Source: Magnaporthiopsis rhizophila (taxonomy: Eukaryota > Ascomycota > Sordariomycetes > Magnaporthales > Magnaporthaceae). Taken from it: DNA of 64,000 nucleotides. Position numbers and translations under genes: made by a program. The stretch covers positions 1 to 64,000 of the forward strand of contig PYSS01000027.1 in NCBI GenBank assembly GCA_003049465.1, read 5' to 3'. This document shows positions 20,603-31,264 of the stretch, piece after piece (position 1 is the stretch's first letter; each line of letters opens with the position of its first letter). The notes under the pieces are model-generated. The model saw nothing but the letters and a program-made list of their open reading frames with translations, made no database searches and was not told the DNA's origin.

Positions 20603-22117
20603 ACCGTTCTTAATAAGGAATTAAAATTTTTACAGTAATGTTAATAATAAAAAGTCTGGAATTATATACATAACAAATATGAGGCAATTTTTTTGTAAAA
20701 AAAAAATATATATATGGATTTTAAGTTACAAAAAAAGAACGCAGTATTTGCATTTGTAGGGTCCGTTTGCCGTTTTGGCCGGTGTGTATTTCTCCAGCTC
20801 GTTTACTACTTGACCCCCAGGGGCGTCGCGTGGAGCTGGGCACCTCCATGCCCAGCTGCACTGTTGGACAAGCCCGTTGACACAGCACTCGGCTCGCCAA
20901 AACGGGGGAAAAGCCCACCATTTTAAGCTTTCTTTCCCAAGACTCGCCCGGCCCGGTATTATCGACCGCCACGCGCCGGTGGAAGCGAGGGCCGACACTC
21001 CACGGCCCATGTCCTCCTCCATCTGGCTCTCTCGATGTTTACCCTGCCAGCTGGAGGATTCGCTCCTCATGACGACTGCCACAGCGACCGACACTTATGG
21101 CCGCACCCAAGACGCTTTACGATGCCGGAAGGCCAGCCTGGACAATCATCACCTCCTGCCCCCATTTTCTTGTTTCGCCGCCGACGTCACAGCGCGCTGG
21201 CGGGGTTCCAGGAGGTCGCCGGACTTCCACCGTTCAGATTCGTCAAAACATCGCCGTCCAACAGTGCCACTGCACTCATCTGAAACGTAACCACCAGCTT
21301 GCAAAGTACGGCCCTCGCGCCTCTCTAGTGAGAGACACTTCTCTTCTCCGGAATGTAACCGAGAGCCGCCACTCCAAGCAGCGACTGGGTCAGATGATCG
21401 TCGGCTGGAAGTTCCATTTTGCTCACATCGAACGAAGGGCCAGCGCCCGCCCTCTGCCCCTTGGCATATCCAACCAAAGCCCCAGGAGGTCAGCCTTGGC
21501 CTCAGCCTTGGCAACGAATTCCGGCTAAATGGCGTCAGCAACGCCATTGACCTACCGCCCCAGATGCTCCGTACCAAGCGTCTTAGCCTTGCCATCTCCC
21601 GCAAACGTCAACCCTGTGCTGCAGCTGGGCGCGCGCTGGGCGCCCACCCGCGACCCTGCCGCATCCATGCCAGCCTTGTGACCTCTGGCGTGCTTCGTTC
21701 GACGGCTCAATGCGTGACAGCCTTAGGCCCTCGTGGCCCTGTATTCACCCGGCCGTGACAACCGTGCCAATCTTTGCGGGGGCCCGTCTGGGTCGCAGCC
21801 GTCGCCGACTCGTCCCCATGGGGCCATGTAGTAGTGGCTCCAGGGCGGAAGCTACGTGCCCAAGGGATGGGCGCATCCTTGGGGACCTTGGTTCCTCAGT
21901 AGGCACCCTTCGTTACTCGGCCTGAGATAAAAAGATCGAGCGATCCACCCGGACGATCCCCTTCGAACCCCTTTTCTCTCTCCAGAGACACTTTCTCCTC
22001 CCACAACATCTCCTGCTGTGGTACCGCCCAGCCATCTGTGTGGAAGTCTACCACAAGGAGCCACCACAGTCATTTTCCTACCACTGTCTGCCTCTTTCCA
22101 TCGGCCACGCAGCCATC
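20603..22117. other. Intergenic region with AT-rich 3' UTR
   Basis: The first 110 bp after the Mug190-like stop are very AT-rich (AATAA-type signals, an A run and TATATATA near 20700), as expected for a fungal 3' untranslated and polyadenylation region. From 20720 to 22117 the sequence is GC-rich and I recognise no gene. Part of it should be the promoter region once used by the sugar transporter whose remnant starts at 22118. Confidence 0.4.
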
Positions 22118-22531
22118 ATGGGGGTGTTTAACAAGATTCTCAACATCACCGTCCAGCTTGCCCTCACCTTCAACAATCTAGCCAACGCCCCTGCCCTACA
22201 GGCCTTTGGGAGTACCGAGGGCTCCAAGGGTGGGACCTGGGTAAGTTGGTGTCCACTCGTGACAAAAAAGGTCGAGCTGGCTGATCACGATTTCGCTGAC
22301 ACGTCGCCCCCCTCGATACAGAAACTCCAACTCATCTACACTTGCTAGGTTGGCTTCGAGCTTGCCATCGTCTACTGGAAGTACATCGAGACCAAGGGGC
22401 CCACGCTCGAGGAGCTCGCAAAGGTCATCGACGGACCCGACGCCGCGCCTGTCCTCGACCTCGCCCAGATCGAGAAGGAGACCCAGATGGACCACAATGA
22501 GAGCAACGAGGAGAAGCGCGTCGAGGTCTAG
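22118..22531 (+). pseudogene. C-terminal remnant of an MFS sugar transporter
   Basis: Two short exons (22118-22240, 22349-22531) joined by a GTAAGT...TTGCTAG intron give only 101 residues. Exon 1 keeps LALTFNNLANAPALQAFG, and exon 2 keeps ELAIVYWKYIETKGPTLEEL followed by AKVIDG. These are the last transmembrane region and the PETKG-type tail motif of fungal major-facilitator sugar transporters (lactose/hexose permease group), which are normally about 520-560 residues. The conserved segment between these pieces and the first eleven or so helices are missing, so it cannot transport. It could still be expressed because the ATG, intron and stop are intact. The last exon and its downstream sequence recur, decayed, at 28150-28369. 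Confidence 0.75.
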
Positions 22532-22556
22532 GGCACCACAGCCCGCGATCGTCTAA

Positions 22557-22780
22557 AGGCACTTCAGCAGGTCTGATGCTTGGTACACTTGAATAATAGG
22601 GCTAGCGAAACGGGTAAATAAACAGGTAAGTTTGGAACGCGACAGTGTCACTTCGTCCACGGCTACATTTAGTGAATGGAGGCCATATGTAACAACGGAA
22701 GAGTGACGCCTTAATTGCTGGTTAAAAGAGCCCCGTTATTCAAGTTTACATAATCAAGTATCAGACGTGCTGATGTGCCT
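22557..22780. mobile_element. 224-bp element with ~45-50 bp terminal inverted repeats
   Basis: The left end (22557-22600, AGGCACTTCAGCAGGTCTGA...) and the right end (22731-22780) are inverted copies of each other with a few mismatches and one small gap. The interior (CTAGCGAAACGGGTAAATAAACAG... CACTTCGTCCACGGCTACATTTAGTGAATG) recurs at 47641-47862 and in part upstream of the genes at 27526-27937 and 36341-36964. There is no coding capacity, so by structure it is a MITE-like or internally deleted element. No clear target duplication is visible. Its right end supplies the last codons and stop of the neighbouring NLR gene. Confidence 0.7.
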
Positions 22781-25700
22781 CTCTGAACTTGTTGTAGCGC
22801 TCCACGGTACCAAGGCCGTGCTCCTTCTCGATACTGGTGAGCCACTCCTCGCCCATCTCCGGCAGCCGAGGCTCTGCCCCATGGCAGAGTAGCACCTCGA
22901 CCATATCCCAGGAGCTTTTCACAACTGCCGCGTTCAGCGCGCTACCGTATTTGCCTCCGCGTGCGTTTACACCGGCGCCCCTTTTCAACAACAACTCGAC
23001 CGCCCTCATCTCCCCCGACTGCACCGCCGCCTGTAGCGCCGAGCCATACTTGCCCCCCCTGCGCATTGACGTCAATGTCTAGGCAGTTGTCCAGCAGGAA
23101 CTCGACTCCCCGAACAGAACCGAACGCACATGCCGACTGCAGCGGGGAGCCGTACGTCCCGGCCCCGACGTTGGCGTCGGCGCCGCGATCCATCAGAAAG
23201 CGTAGCCTGTCGACTAGACCGCCACGAATCTTAACCTCAAGCGCTGCCTGCAGAGCGGTGCCATGCTGCCGGCCCCCCGCGTCGTTGACGTCGGCTTCGT
23301 GGTCAAGCAGCAGTTGCAGCAGGAGCTCACCGTCGAACTTGCGGCTCGCCGCGGCGGCGTGCCAGGCGCTGCCGAAGCGGCCACCCCGAGCGTGGACGTC
23401 GGCGCCGCGTTCGATCAGGAGGCGCGGAATGTCAATTCCCGAGCCCACGCACGCCGCCTGCAGCGCGGTCCCGTACTCCCCGCCCACTGCATTGATGTCG
23501 GCGCCGTGATCAAGCAGCGCGCGAACATTGTCGATTTCCTCGGCCTCGCAGGCTGCCTGTAGCGCATTCCCGCACTCCCCGCCCTGCTGGTTGACGTCGG
23601 CGCCGCTGCGTACCAGCAACTTGATGATCCCGTGGCCGTTCACGTGCATCACTGCAGCGGCGGATATTGCGCTTCCGTATAGGCCTCCCCGGGCCTTGAC
23701 ATCGGCGTCTCTTGCTAGCAGTAGCTTGATGGTATCCAACGAGGTTTGATGTAGGCATGCGGCTTGCAGGGCGTTACCATACACCCCACCCTGGATGTTC
23801 ACGTCGGCGCCCCTTTCCAGCAAAAGCGGGACGATGTGTTTGCCATCCCTACCATTTGCACAAGCTGCTTGCAGGGCTGTTTCGTACTCGCCGCCCCGTG
23901 CGTTGACGTGGGCGCCCCTGTCCAGAAGGAGCTGAACGACCGCCTTGCTCCCTCCCCTCACCGCATCTGGAAGGGCAACATCCAAGTTCTCGTGCGTCAA
24001 GCACTTGTTGTTGACGCCAGGGCCTCCACAGAGCAGCATCTCGGTGAGCTGGAGATAGCCACGGCGCGCGGTGAAGCACTGCGGACTCTGCAACATGGTG
24101 GAAACCTCCCGTAAGAAGATGAGCCGGTCAAAAAGTTTCCCTGGTCCCGTGGATGGTCAAGCGTAGGCTATTGCTGTGGATTCCCAGGGCACGCGCAGCG
24201 ACGTCGACGACCTCGGCCGGCCAAAGCGTACGCGGTGCCATCTCAAGATGGAGTGGCCAGTTGGAGGATGCGTAATGTCTCAAACAAAGACCCCGGGCTT
24301 CATCTTCGTTGCCGGCGCTGCGGTGGAGGTGATATGCGAGGCAAGAGCGTGCGATATGCAGGTGGGCGTCGACTTCGTTGAACGAGTAGAACCGCTTGGC
24401 CGGGTCCTCGGCAACGCGGGCGGACGTCAGGTACTCTTTGACTGAAAAATGGGATAGGCGGACCGAGGGCCCTCGCCATGTATCCTGGAGGACAACCAGG
24501 CTGGATACGTATTTCAGGATGGCTTCTGGTTTGACCAGCCGCTCGACATCGTTTATAGGGACGGCACGATCGGGACGGAGGATGAAGATCTCCGCAAGTT
24601 CTTCAAGCCAGAGGGCTCTATTCGACGAGGCAAGCCACTTCAGTGCACTTGTGATTTGCGCCCGGAACCCTTTGTTTAAGCCTTGGAGAATCCGGTCATA
24701 TGTCGCATCGAGCCCAGCAGGGATGTTTTGGAGCGCCGCACGGATGGCCGAATCAGAGGCGAGATCCTTGAGGGCTTCGAGCTGCTGGGAGACGTACAGG
24801 AACCTAGGATGCCTGTTAGGGACAAGAAAACGCTCAATAGTGTACCTGAATCGACTCCACTACGTACATGCCGTCCGCTTTCTCGATCAGCAATGCCTTC
24901 GCGTCGGCCCTGAGCTCGGCGGGCCAGAAGCTGTAGTCGGCGGATGCGAGCATGGTATCGATGTAAAGACTAATATCCTGATTGAGCCCCTCTCGGTCTG
25001 CCGTCAGGTCGACCGCAACTCTTCGTGGTGGAGATAAGATGGCATCCATCGCTGCCTTGATATCTACCTCTGGCCGGCTTGTGCAGAGGATGTGAAGGTT
25101 GCCTGGCATAGCGGCAACGATACGACCGAGGCTACTCAGAAGCTTCGTCCGCTCCCTAGTCAAGATCGGGCATTCGTCTGGAGCGTCCACGACGATGAAC
25201 ACTGCCGAGAACCCGCGTACAGTAGCCAGCAGTGCGGCCTCGAGGGTCCTTGTGTCTGGACGCCCGCCTTTGTCCTTGTATTTGCTCAGGCTTTTGACCC
25301 GCTCGGGTGTGTCCGGCCTGCTGGCGCAGAGCTGCTTAGCAAGGGATGCCAGCATTTCCGCCACGCTCTGGTTCTTCGAGTCACTGAAGTTGAAGAAGAA
25401 GTATGCGAGGGCGGTTTCGGGGTCGGCTGCGCATTGGCCCTGCAGATGCCTGACAACGGAAGAGCTTAGGATCGACTTTCCAGAACCGGCTATTGATAGA
25501 TATTGGCGGTTAGTGGAAGAAGTGCAACGAAACGCGGCAGCCGCCAACGTACGCTTTCCATGAAGCCATAGCAGAGACCCTGGACATTCCTTCCATGTCT
25601 TGAACGCCTGGCTGTCCCGCACCAGCCAGTCGCCAGTGCCACTCTCGTGCAAGTCGCGCGCCGCGTTGTACATCTCGGAGTGGTCGCTTGTACATAGCCA

Positions 25701-26871
25701 CCTAAGAAGCTCGCCGCGCTTCGTCTCTGCCTGGGCGTCCTCGATCGCCTTTCGAAGTCCTGAGATGTCTGTGCCGATGGCTTGCCAGCGTTGTGCAGTC
25801 TCCCAGTGCCAGCTCTCAAGCTTCTCGCACTCCTCGTCGTATTTCATGTCCCGCCAGATGTCGCGCAAGTCGGCAAACACGCGCTCTCGGTCTCGGATCT
25901 CGCCTATCATTGTGTCCCACTCGTTCCACTTGATCATGTCCAACCCCAAACGGAAGGCTGCGTGTCTGGAGTAGTAGCAGTAGCTCACAGTCTGAAACTT
26001 CAGAATTTGTCGGTAGAGCTTTTCCAATGCGTCCCGATATGCAGCATGAGACGGTAGGGACGGCTCGTGTTGAGGCATCTTCGACTCGTAGCGCCGGGCG
26101 TACAGGTCCTCCCACATGCGGCTCTGAGCTATGAGGGTCGAGATGTACTCTAAGCCTTCCGCTAGGGAGGCGCCCTGGTCTGTAGGGTTCAGGAAGAGCT
26201 GGAGTTGTCAACCGATAGTTGCCCTTGAGCCGGAGTGGGTTGACGCCCCCCAAGACTTGACTCACCAGCAGCAAGAAACTGACACCGGCCCACGCCAGAG
26301 ATGCACACGGGTTTGCGCTCGCGGCATTGGCGATGTACTCATTTGCAGAGTTGATGACGCCCAGGATGGGCCGCACCAGGTCTTTAACCTGGACCTCGGA
26401 GCTGCCGAACTTTAGCTTCCACGTATCTCTGTTGACCTCGTCCATCTTGTGCTGCAAGATCGTCGCCATCCGGTCTCTTATATCGACTTTCGAGCTGACA
26501 GTCGAGGCGAGCCCGGCGGCTAGGCTCCCGCAAAGCTCGGCTTCGTAGTCCGCGATCAGGCCTTCGTCCTCTTCTCGCAGGTTCTCGTACGCCGTGTTCC
26601 AGAGCTGGCAGATCTGTGTGGCACTCGCTTTCGTAGGAACTGGCTGCGATGGTGGCGGCCCCTGAGGGCTTGTCGGGGGAGCATTTGAGCAATGCCTCTC
26701 TGGCAAGGACACCTGGCCGACGTGCGAGCGTGACTGCTGGCTCGGATCAGCCGTGGAACTCGACAGATTGCTGTTGCCCTCGGAATCTGGTAGATTGTTG
26801 ACATCCCCAGAGGCCCACGGCCAGCTCGAGAGCTTTTGCTTGAACTTGTTTTTGAGCCTGGCACGATGCAT
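22761..26871 (-). CDS. NACHT-ankyrin NLR (STAND protein) with two frameshifts
   Basis: Four exons (26871-26266, 26198-25553, 25489-24868, 24803-22761; introns 63-67 bp) encode a fungal NOD-like receptor of about 1304 residues if two one-base shifts are discounted. Order: disordered start; a NACHT-associated N-terminal domain (about 80-400, ending WKECPGSLLWLHG); the P-loop GKPGSGKS created exactly at the exon 2/3 junction (about 416-423); Walker B FIVVDAPDEC (about 510-520); winged-helix HFSVKEYL; then about eleven ankyrin repeats of the ARGGxYGxALQAA type (from about 880). Such proteins sense non-self or pathogens and drive incompatibility or cell death. The frame is broken in an A5 run at 24130-24134 (stop TGA just after) and in a C7 run at 23053-23059. 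Both are homopolymers, so assembly error and real decay are both possible. The final codons come from the adjacent inverted-repeat element. Confidence 0.85.
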
Positions 26872-27525
26872 GTTCTGAGCTGCCCGTCCAAACGTGTGTT
26901 CGGGAGGGAAGAGCCTTGAGAATTGCCGCTGCCTGGCGAGAAGCTAAAGTTGAGGCACAGTGAATCGTTACCCAAGCGGCTCGCTGCAGGTGTGCCCGAT
27001 GGATGAGAAAGGTCCATAGGTACACAGGCAACTCTCCCTCCAGCTCGCGTGCGCAGGCAGGAGCAGGCAAGCCAAGTTCTTCGGGGTATCGAGCGACTGT
27101 GTGACCTGGGGAAGCAAGGCGCAAACCCTCCAATCATAACACCGCGTCCTGTCCCTACCTAAAGTAGACATGCACGACCCAACCTCAATCCTCCCGTACT
27201 CCATGTCGGCAGCCGCCCGCCGTCGTCAACATCGCAGCCGCGGCAGAGCGTGAAGAGACGCCTCCTTCGCCCGCACCGTCCTCGAACAAGTGGCGTTTAT
27301 ACAGCCCCCTGGCCAAGTTCTGGGGATCTTTCGAATGGTTTTCACAAAGGCCAGGGAGCCTGTCCCCCGTGTCTATAAACAAAAAATAAGTAAAATTATT
27401 GTGGAAAAACCAAAAAACAGCGTTCACTGTCAGCCTTGCCTGGGGTTGGTAGCGCTGCGAAGCCCTAGCATATCTCCTCCTCCATGTGGTCCAAAAAAAA
27501 ACTTTCCCAAAAAGCTTGCCGCCCT
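26872..27525. other. NLR upstream region
   Basis: About 650 bp between the NLR start (26871) and the stop of the 115-residue gene (27526), both on the minus strand. No gene is recognised; short minus-strand frames (for example 26968-27204) lack domains. The part near 27380-27500 is the 3' flank of the 115-residue gene. Confidence 0.35.
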
Positions 27526-27937
27526 TTACATTTCAGCAACAATGCTGGCGATCACCTCGCCGCCCTGTTTGGTGCAGACGGATAGGACGCCCCGGGCAAG
27601 GTCTTGTCTCAACCCGGCTGACCTGAGGATGCTCTTAATCAACCTTCTCACTTGGTCGGTGATACGGGCGAGGTCGTTGCCAAGTTCGGCGATACCCGCC
27701 TGGATGACCGAAGGAAGCTCGGCGACCAGTGGGGAGGAGAGAGCCGCAAAAATCTGTCTTTTTGTCTCGTCGGAGCCGGTCAGGAAGTCCAGCATCGCGA
27801 CCACCGCCACAGAAGATGTAGCCTGGGCGATGGTCTGGTGGATTTCCTGAACCTTCTGAGCGGGCGCCTAGAGGGCAATCGTCGTGTGAGTAGGTAGGCG
27901 GGCAGTTTTAAGAGAAAATCCCCCGACGTACGGCCAT
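27526..27937 (-). CDS. 115-residue helical protein, member of a duplicated family
   Basis: Exon 1 is only six bases (ATG GCC, 27937-27932). A 64-bp intron (GTACGT...CCCTCTAG) precedes exon 2 (27867-27526). The product is all-helical in appearance, with no signal peptide or motif I recognise; its core includes VAELPSVIQAGIAELGND and RRLIKSILRSAGL. The unusual two-codon first exon is confirmed by a decayed copy at 36341-36964 that preserves the same ATGGCC|GT start, intron and exon order, and by a fragment at 37017-37170. The upstream sequence (27938-28170) is also repeated elsewhere in the window and ends in an inverted-repeat terminus. It is the intact member nearest the NLR, on the same strand and 654 bp upstream of it. 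A role as mobile-element cargo, NLR partner or effector is speculation. Confidence 0.7.
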
Positions 27938-28120
27938 ATTTTGTGGTGGTTCTGTGGGTGAGAGCAGCTGGTGGATCGTACGGTGTTAGGGAGGTCGCTT
28001 GATAAAGGATAGGAATATAGGTGGAGGAGAAGGCAGGAGGCTAGCGAAATGGGCAAATAAATAGTCAAATATGCCTTATATTCAGTGACGCATTCAATTA
28101 TTCAATTAAGGGTTAAAGGG

Positions 28121-28170
28121 GCCCCGTCATTCAAGTGTACCTAATCAAGTATCAGAGCTGCTGATGTGCC
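28121..28170. mobile_element. Inverted-repeat terminus of the family element
   Basis: Fifty bases (GCCCCGTCATTCAAGTGTAC...CTGATGTGCC) nearly identical to the right terminus of the element at 22557-22780 and complementary to its left terminus. Here only one terminus is present; I cannot find its partner beyond the 115-residue gene, so the element is either truncated or was copied by segmental duplication. Confidence 0.7.
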
Positions 28171-28369
28171 TCCAGATGATCGCGGGCTTTTCAAGACACA
28201 AGCAAGGAGCCCCGAGCAGCAAGCGAGAACAGAGAAGCGAGCTTAAACGCGCTTATCATCGCCCACGGCGATGCCCTGGACCTCGACGCGCCTCTCCCCG
28301 TTGCTCTCGTTGCGGTCCATCTAGGTCTCCTTCTAGATCTGGGCGAGGTCGAGGACAGGCGCGGCGTCA
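28171..28369 (-). pseudogene. Decayed second copy of the transporter tail
   Basis: On the minus strand this repeats the transporter-remnant sequence at about 22436-22556: GACGCCGCGCCTGTCCTCGACCTCGCC, then the 3' flank containing GCCCGCGATCATCTGGAGG. Two in-frame stops (a GAG-to-TAG and a CAG-to-TAG change) disable it. It carries an extra stretch of about 60 bp between the coding part and the flank. The similarity begins within about 8 bp of the DUG2 stop codon, so the duplication breakpoint abuts that gene's 3' end. Confidence 0.75.
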
Positions 28370-28376
28370 AACAGCA

Positions 28377-31264
28377 TCACAGGCTTCGGAAAACCTCACC
28401 AAAGATCTCCCTGCTTTTGAGCAGGTTCAGCACCCGCAGCCGCTCGTTGAACAAATGGGCGCCGTCACTGGCCTGGCCGCACGGGAGGTGGGCGGCAGGG
28501 GCACCAAACTCCTTCTCCAGAAACCTGATGGCCGGGATGGACCCTCCCTCCCGGATGTAGAGAGGCTTCTTGGTCTTGGGTGCTTGTGGTTGCTCGGCCG
28601 CCTTGGGAGGAGGGGACTCCTGGCTCTCGTCCGCCTGATCCTGCTGCTCCTTGCTGCCCGTTTCGACAGCGCCATCCTCCTCCTTCTTCTCCCTGCTCTC
28701 GTCGTCCCCCTCCTCGCTAGACGACGCGTCCAGCCCCCAGGCCCGGACGACGGCGCGCTCCAGCGTGCGGAAGATTTCGTTGGCAGGGTCGCCCAGCCAC
28801 GGCTCGGCCTTGTTGTCGATGCGGATGCTGAGCGTGTTGTCGCTCTCGCTGGCCTTGAACTCGCCCTCGAGGAACTGGGTGAGCGCGGCCGTGACGGCGT
28901 CGACCTCCTGGCCGGGCACGAGCCTGAGCGAGATATTGGCGCTCGCGTGGCTGCTGACCAGGCTGCCGTCCGGCCCCGACACCTTGTAGCGGTGGATGGT
29001 GAGGTTGGGCTCGCGCCAGCGCGCCATCAGGCTGCGCTTGAGCTGCTCGGGCGGGCCGTTCTCGGGGCTGCGTCGCATCAGGATCGCCGTGATGGCGTCG
29101 TAGCGCCTCTCCTCGTCGGCGGAGAGCGGCAGGATGCCTTCGTAGAAACCCGGGATGGCCACGCGGTTGCCGGGCCCCTTGAGCTTGCCGAGAAGCAGGG
29201 TGAGGTCCGAGAGCGGCTCCGCCATCATGTAGGAGCCGTCCACGCCCGAGTGCAGATCCGGATGGGGCGAGTCCACGCAGACGGTGGCGTGGAGCACGCC
29301 GCGCAGGCCGTACGTCAGGCAGGGGGTCTCGTCGTCGAGCCAGTAGCTGTTGGCCAGGAGGATGTAGTCTACGTTGCCGATCAGGTCCTTGTGCCTCCTG
29401 ACAGTCTCCCTGAAGCTTCGCGACCCAGACTCCTCCTCGCCTTCGATGAGAAAGACCACGTCCGACTGCAGCTGCTTCGCCTGCATGAGGTCCGTTATGG
29501 CGTACAGCGCGGCAATGATGGGGCCTTTGTTGTCCGACACGCCGCGCCCGTACAGGTAGCCGTTGGTGCCGGTCAGGGTGAAAGGGTCGCTAGTCCACTT
29601 CCCCTCGTTGGCGTCGGCCGGGACCACGTCGTAATGGCCGTAGAAGAGGATCCGCTTGCGCTTGTCGGCCGGCTCGAGGTGGCCGGAAAACTTGGCGTAC
29701 ACAACAGGGTTGTGCAGCTTGTCGTTGCTAGAGAGCATCTCGACCTCGGCTCCCAGCCGCTTGAACAGGGAGCAGAGGAAGGTGGCGCCTCTGCGGCAGT
29801 CCTCGGCGTACTCTGCCCTGGAAGAGATAGTCTTGAACGAGACGAACTGCTGAAGCGACTTGAACATTACGTCCTTTGTCTCGGGGGCAGCGTCGTCTGC
29901 GCCACTTGCCGCGTCGTCGTTCACACGCCATACGCAAACAGTATCGTCGTTGGCACCTGTTATGAAAAAACGCTCGCCATTGTGCGAAGTCACGGCGGAC
30001 GCTAAGATTTTGCCGTTGTGGGCAGGCCAGCGGCTGAGACACTGGTACTTCTGGCTGATCGTATCTGGACCAGATGGGCTGTCATGAACAGTGGTGTGTT
30101 TCTGGGTATCACGAGTGTCAGCTAGGTTACCCAGATAAGCAGTGACGCCTGCCGTAGGAACGCCGAGGGACCCACTGTTGCCGAGCCGTTAGCTGCGGCG
30201 CTCCATAGGAACCCCCATTGCAGCTGCAATGTCATGACATCTGCCCGGTGCGCCTTGATGACGCGCAGCTTCTGTTTCGTGTCCAGGTCCCAGAGCTCGA
30301 TGACGCCATTAATCCTCCCGCTGTAGAGGAAGGACCCGTCAACGGCTAGTGACAGAACCGAGTCGCCCTCGTCGATACCCAACACCATGATCTCTTTGAT
30401 CCCTGACGGCGCGCGTTCCTCGGACCCGTCGACTACCGCCTCCCGGCGCGGAAGACGCCAAAGCTTGATTGTGCCGTCGCCGCCTCCGGAGATCAGCACG
30501 TCCTCGTCAGGCTCCACGCGGACGGTGGGCGCCCGCGCCATCAGCATGCAGTAGACGTAGCCATAGTGTGCAAACTCGTGCATCGACTCGTCGTCGATCT
30601 CGAGCACGGTCTGGGCGCGGGGGATCTGGCCCCACCGCTGGTCGCTGCGTCGAGGTGTGCTAGAGCCGCCGACGGCCTTGGAGTCGAAAAAGCGGTGGTA
30701 ACGGCGGTCGGGGTGTTTGGAGGAGTCGTGCAGCGCGCGCGCGGCCGGGTCGTTCAGGCTGACCCACTGGATGGTGGTGTTCTGGGCGCCCATGTAGACG
30801 GTGTCGTTCTGCGGAGAGTAGGCAACGCTGAAGACATCGCCGACGTCGTGGGGGCTGTATATCTCGTAAAGGCGCTTGAGGGTGCTGGGGCACCAGACGC
30901 TGATGATGGCATCGCCGGCGGAGGAGAAGAGCAGGATTTTGGGTTTTTCCGGAGCAGCGGCTTCTGCTGTCGGCGAGGACGGAGGCGAGGGCTCGGCGCA
31001 AGCGGCGGCGGCGGACGCGTTGGAGGTTGTCGAGAGAGTCAGGCAGAGCACGCTGCGCTTGTGGGCCTGTATCCTATGCGCCAGCTGGAAGGTGTCGAGC
31101 GACCAGGCCAGGATCTCGCCGTCGTGGGTTCCGGCAAAGATGAAGTCGTCGTCAACCGCAATGGCGAGGACGGAGCTGTCGTGCTTCAGCCGGTGAATGC
31201 GCTCGGGAGCTGGGGGGTGGTCTTTGGCGTCGCGTGCTGCCGCATGGCTCGTCGTCGGTGGCAT
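28377..31264 (-). CDS. DUG2-like glutathione degradosome subunit (WD40 + M20)
   Basis: Two exons (31264-30176, 30101-28377) across a 74-bp intron give 937 residues. The ATG at 31264 (MPPTTSHAAARD) is the first in frame. Residues 1-410 carry WD40 repeats (LFSSAGDAIISVWC, LISGGGDGTIKLW, LYSGRINGVIELWDLD, FFITGANDDTVCVW). The rest is an M20 metallopeptidase domain with metal-binding GHYDVV (His519, Asp521), GRGVSDNKGP, the catalytic/metal IEGEEESGS and a late DGAHLFNE. This fusion is diagnostic for Dug2. In yeast, Dug2 with the amidotransferase Dug3 opens glutathione's gamma-glutamyl bond in the cytosol, independently of gamma-glutamyltranspeptidase. A large acidic insert sits before the last motif. 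The gene shares a 2.1-kb upstream spacer with TIM17; its 3' end abuts a duplicated transporter fragment but looks intact. Confidence 0.92.

Noticed and set aside
21940..21990. TTCGAA motif resembling a tRNA T-loop
   Set aside because: The flanking bases do not form a T stem and no acceptor or anticodon arm is present; I found no convincing tRNA in the window.
28164..30005. 613-codon plus-strand frame
   Set aside because: It is antisense to the M20 domain of DUG2, which has clear catalytic motifs; GC-rich third positions keep the opposite strand open.
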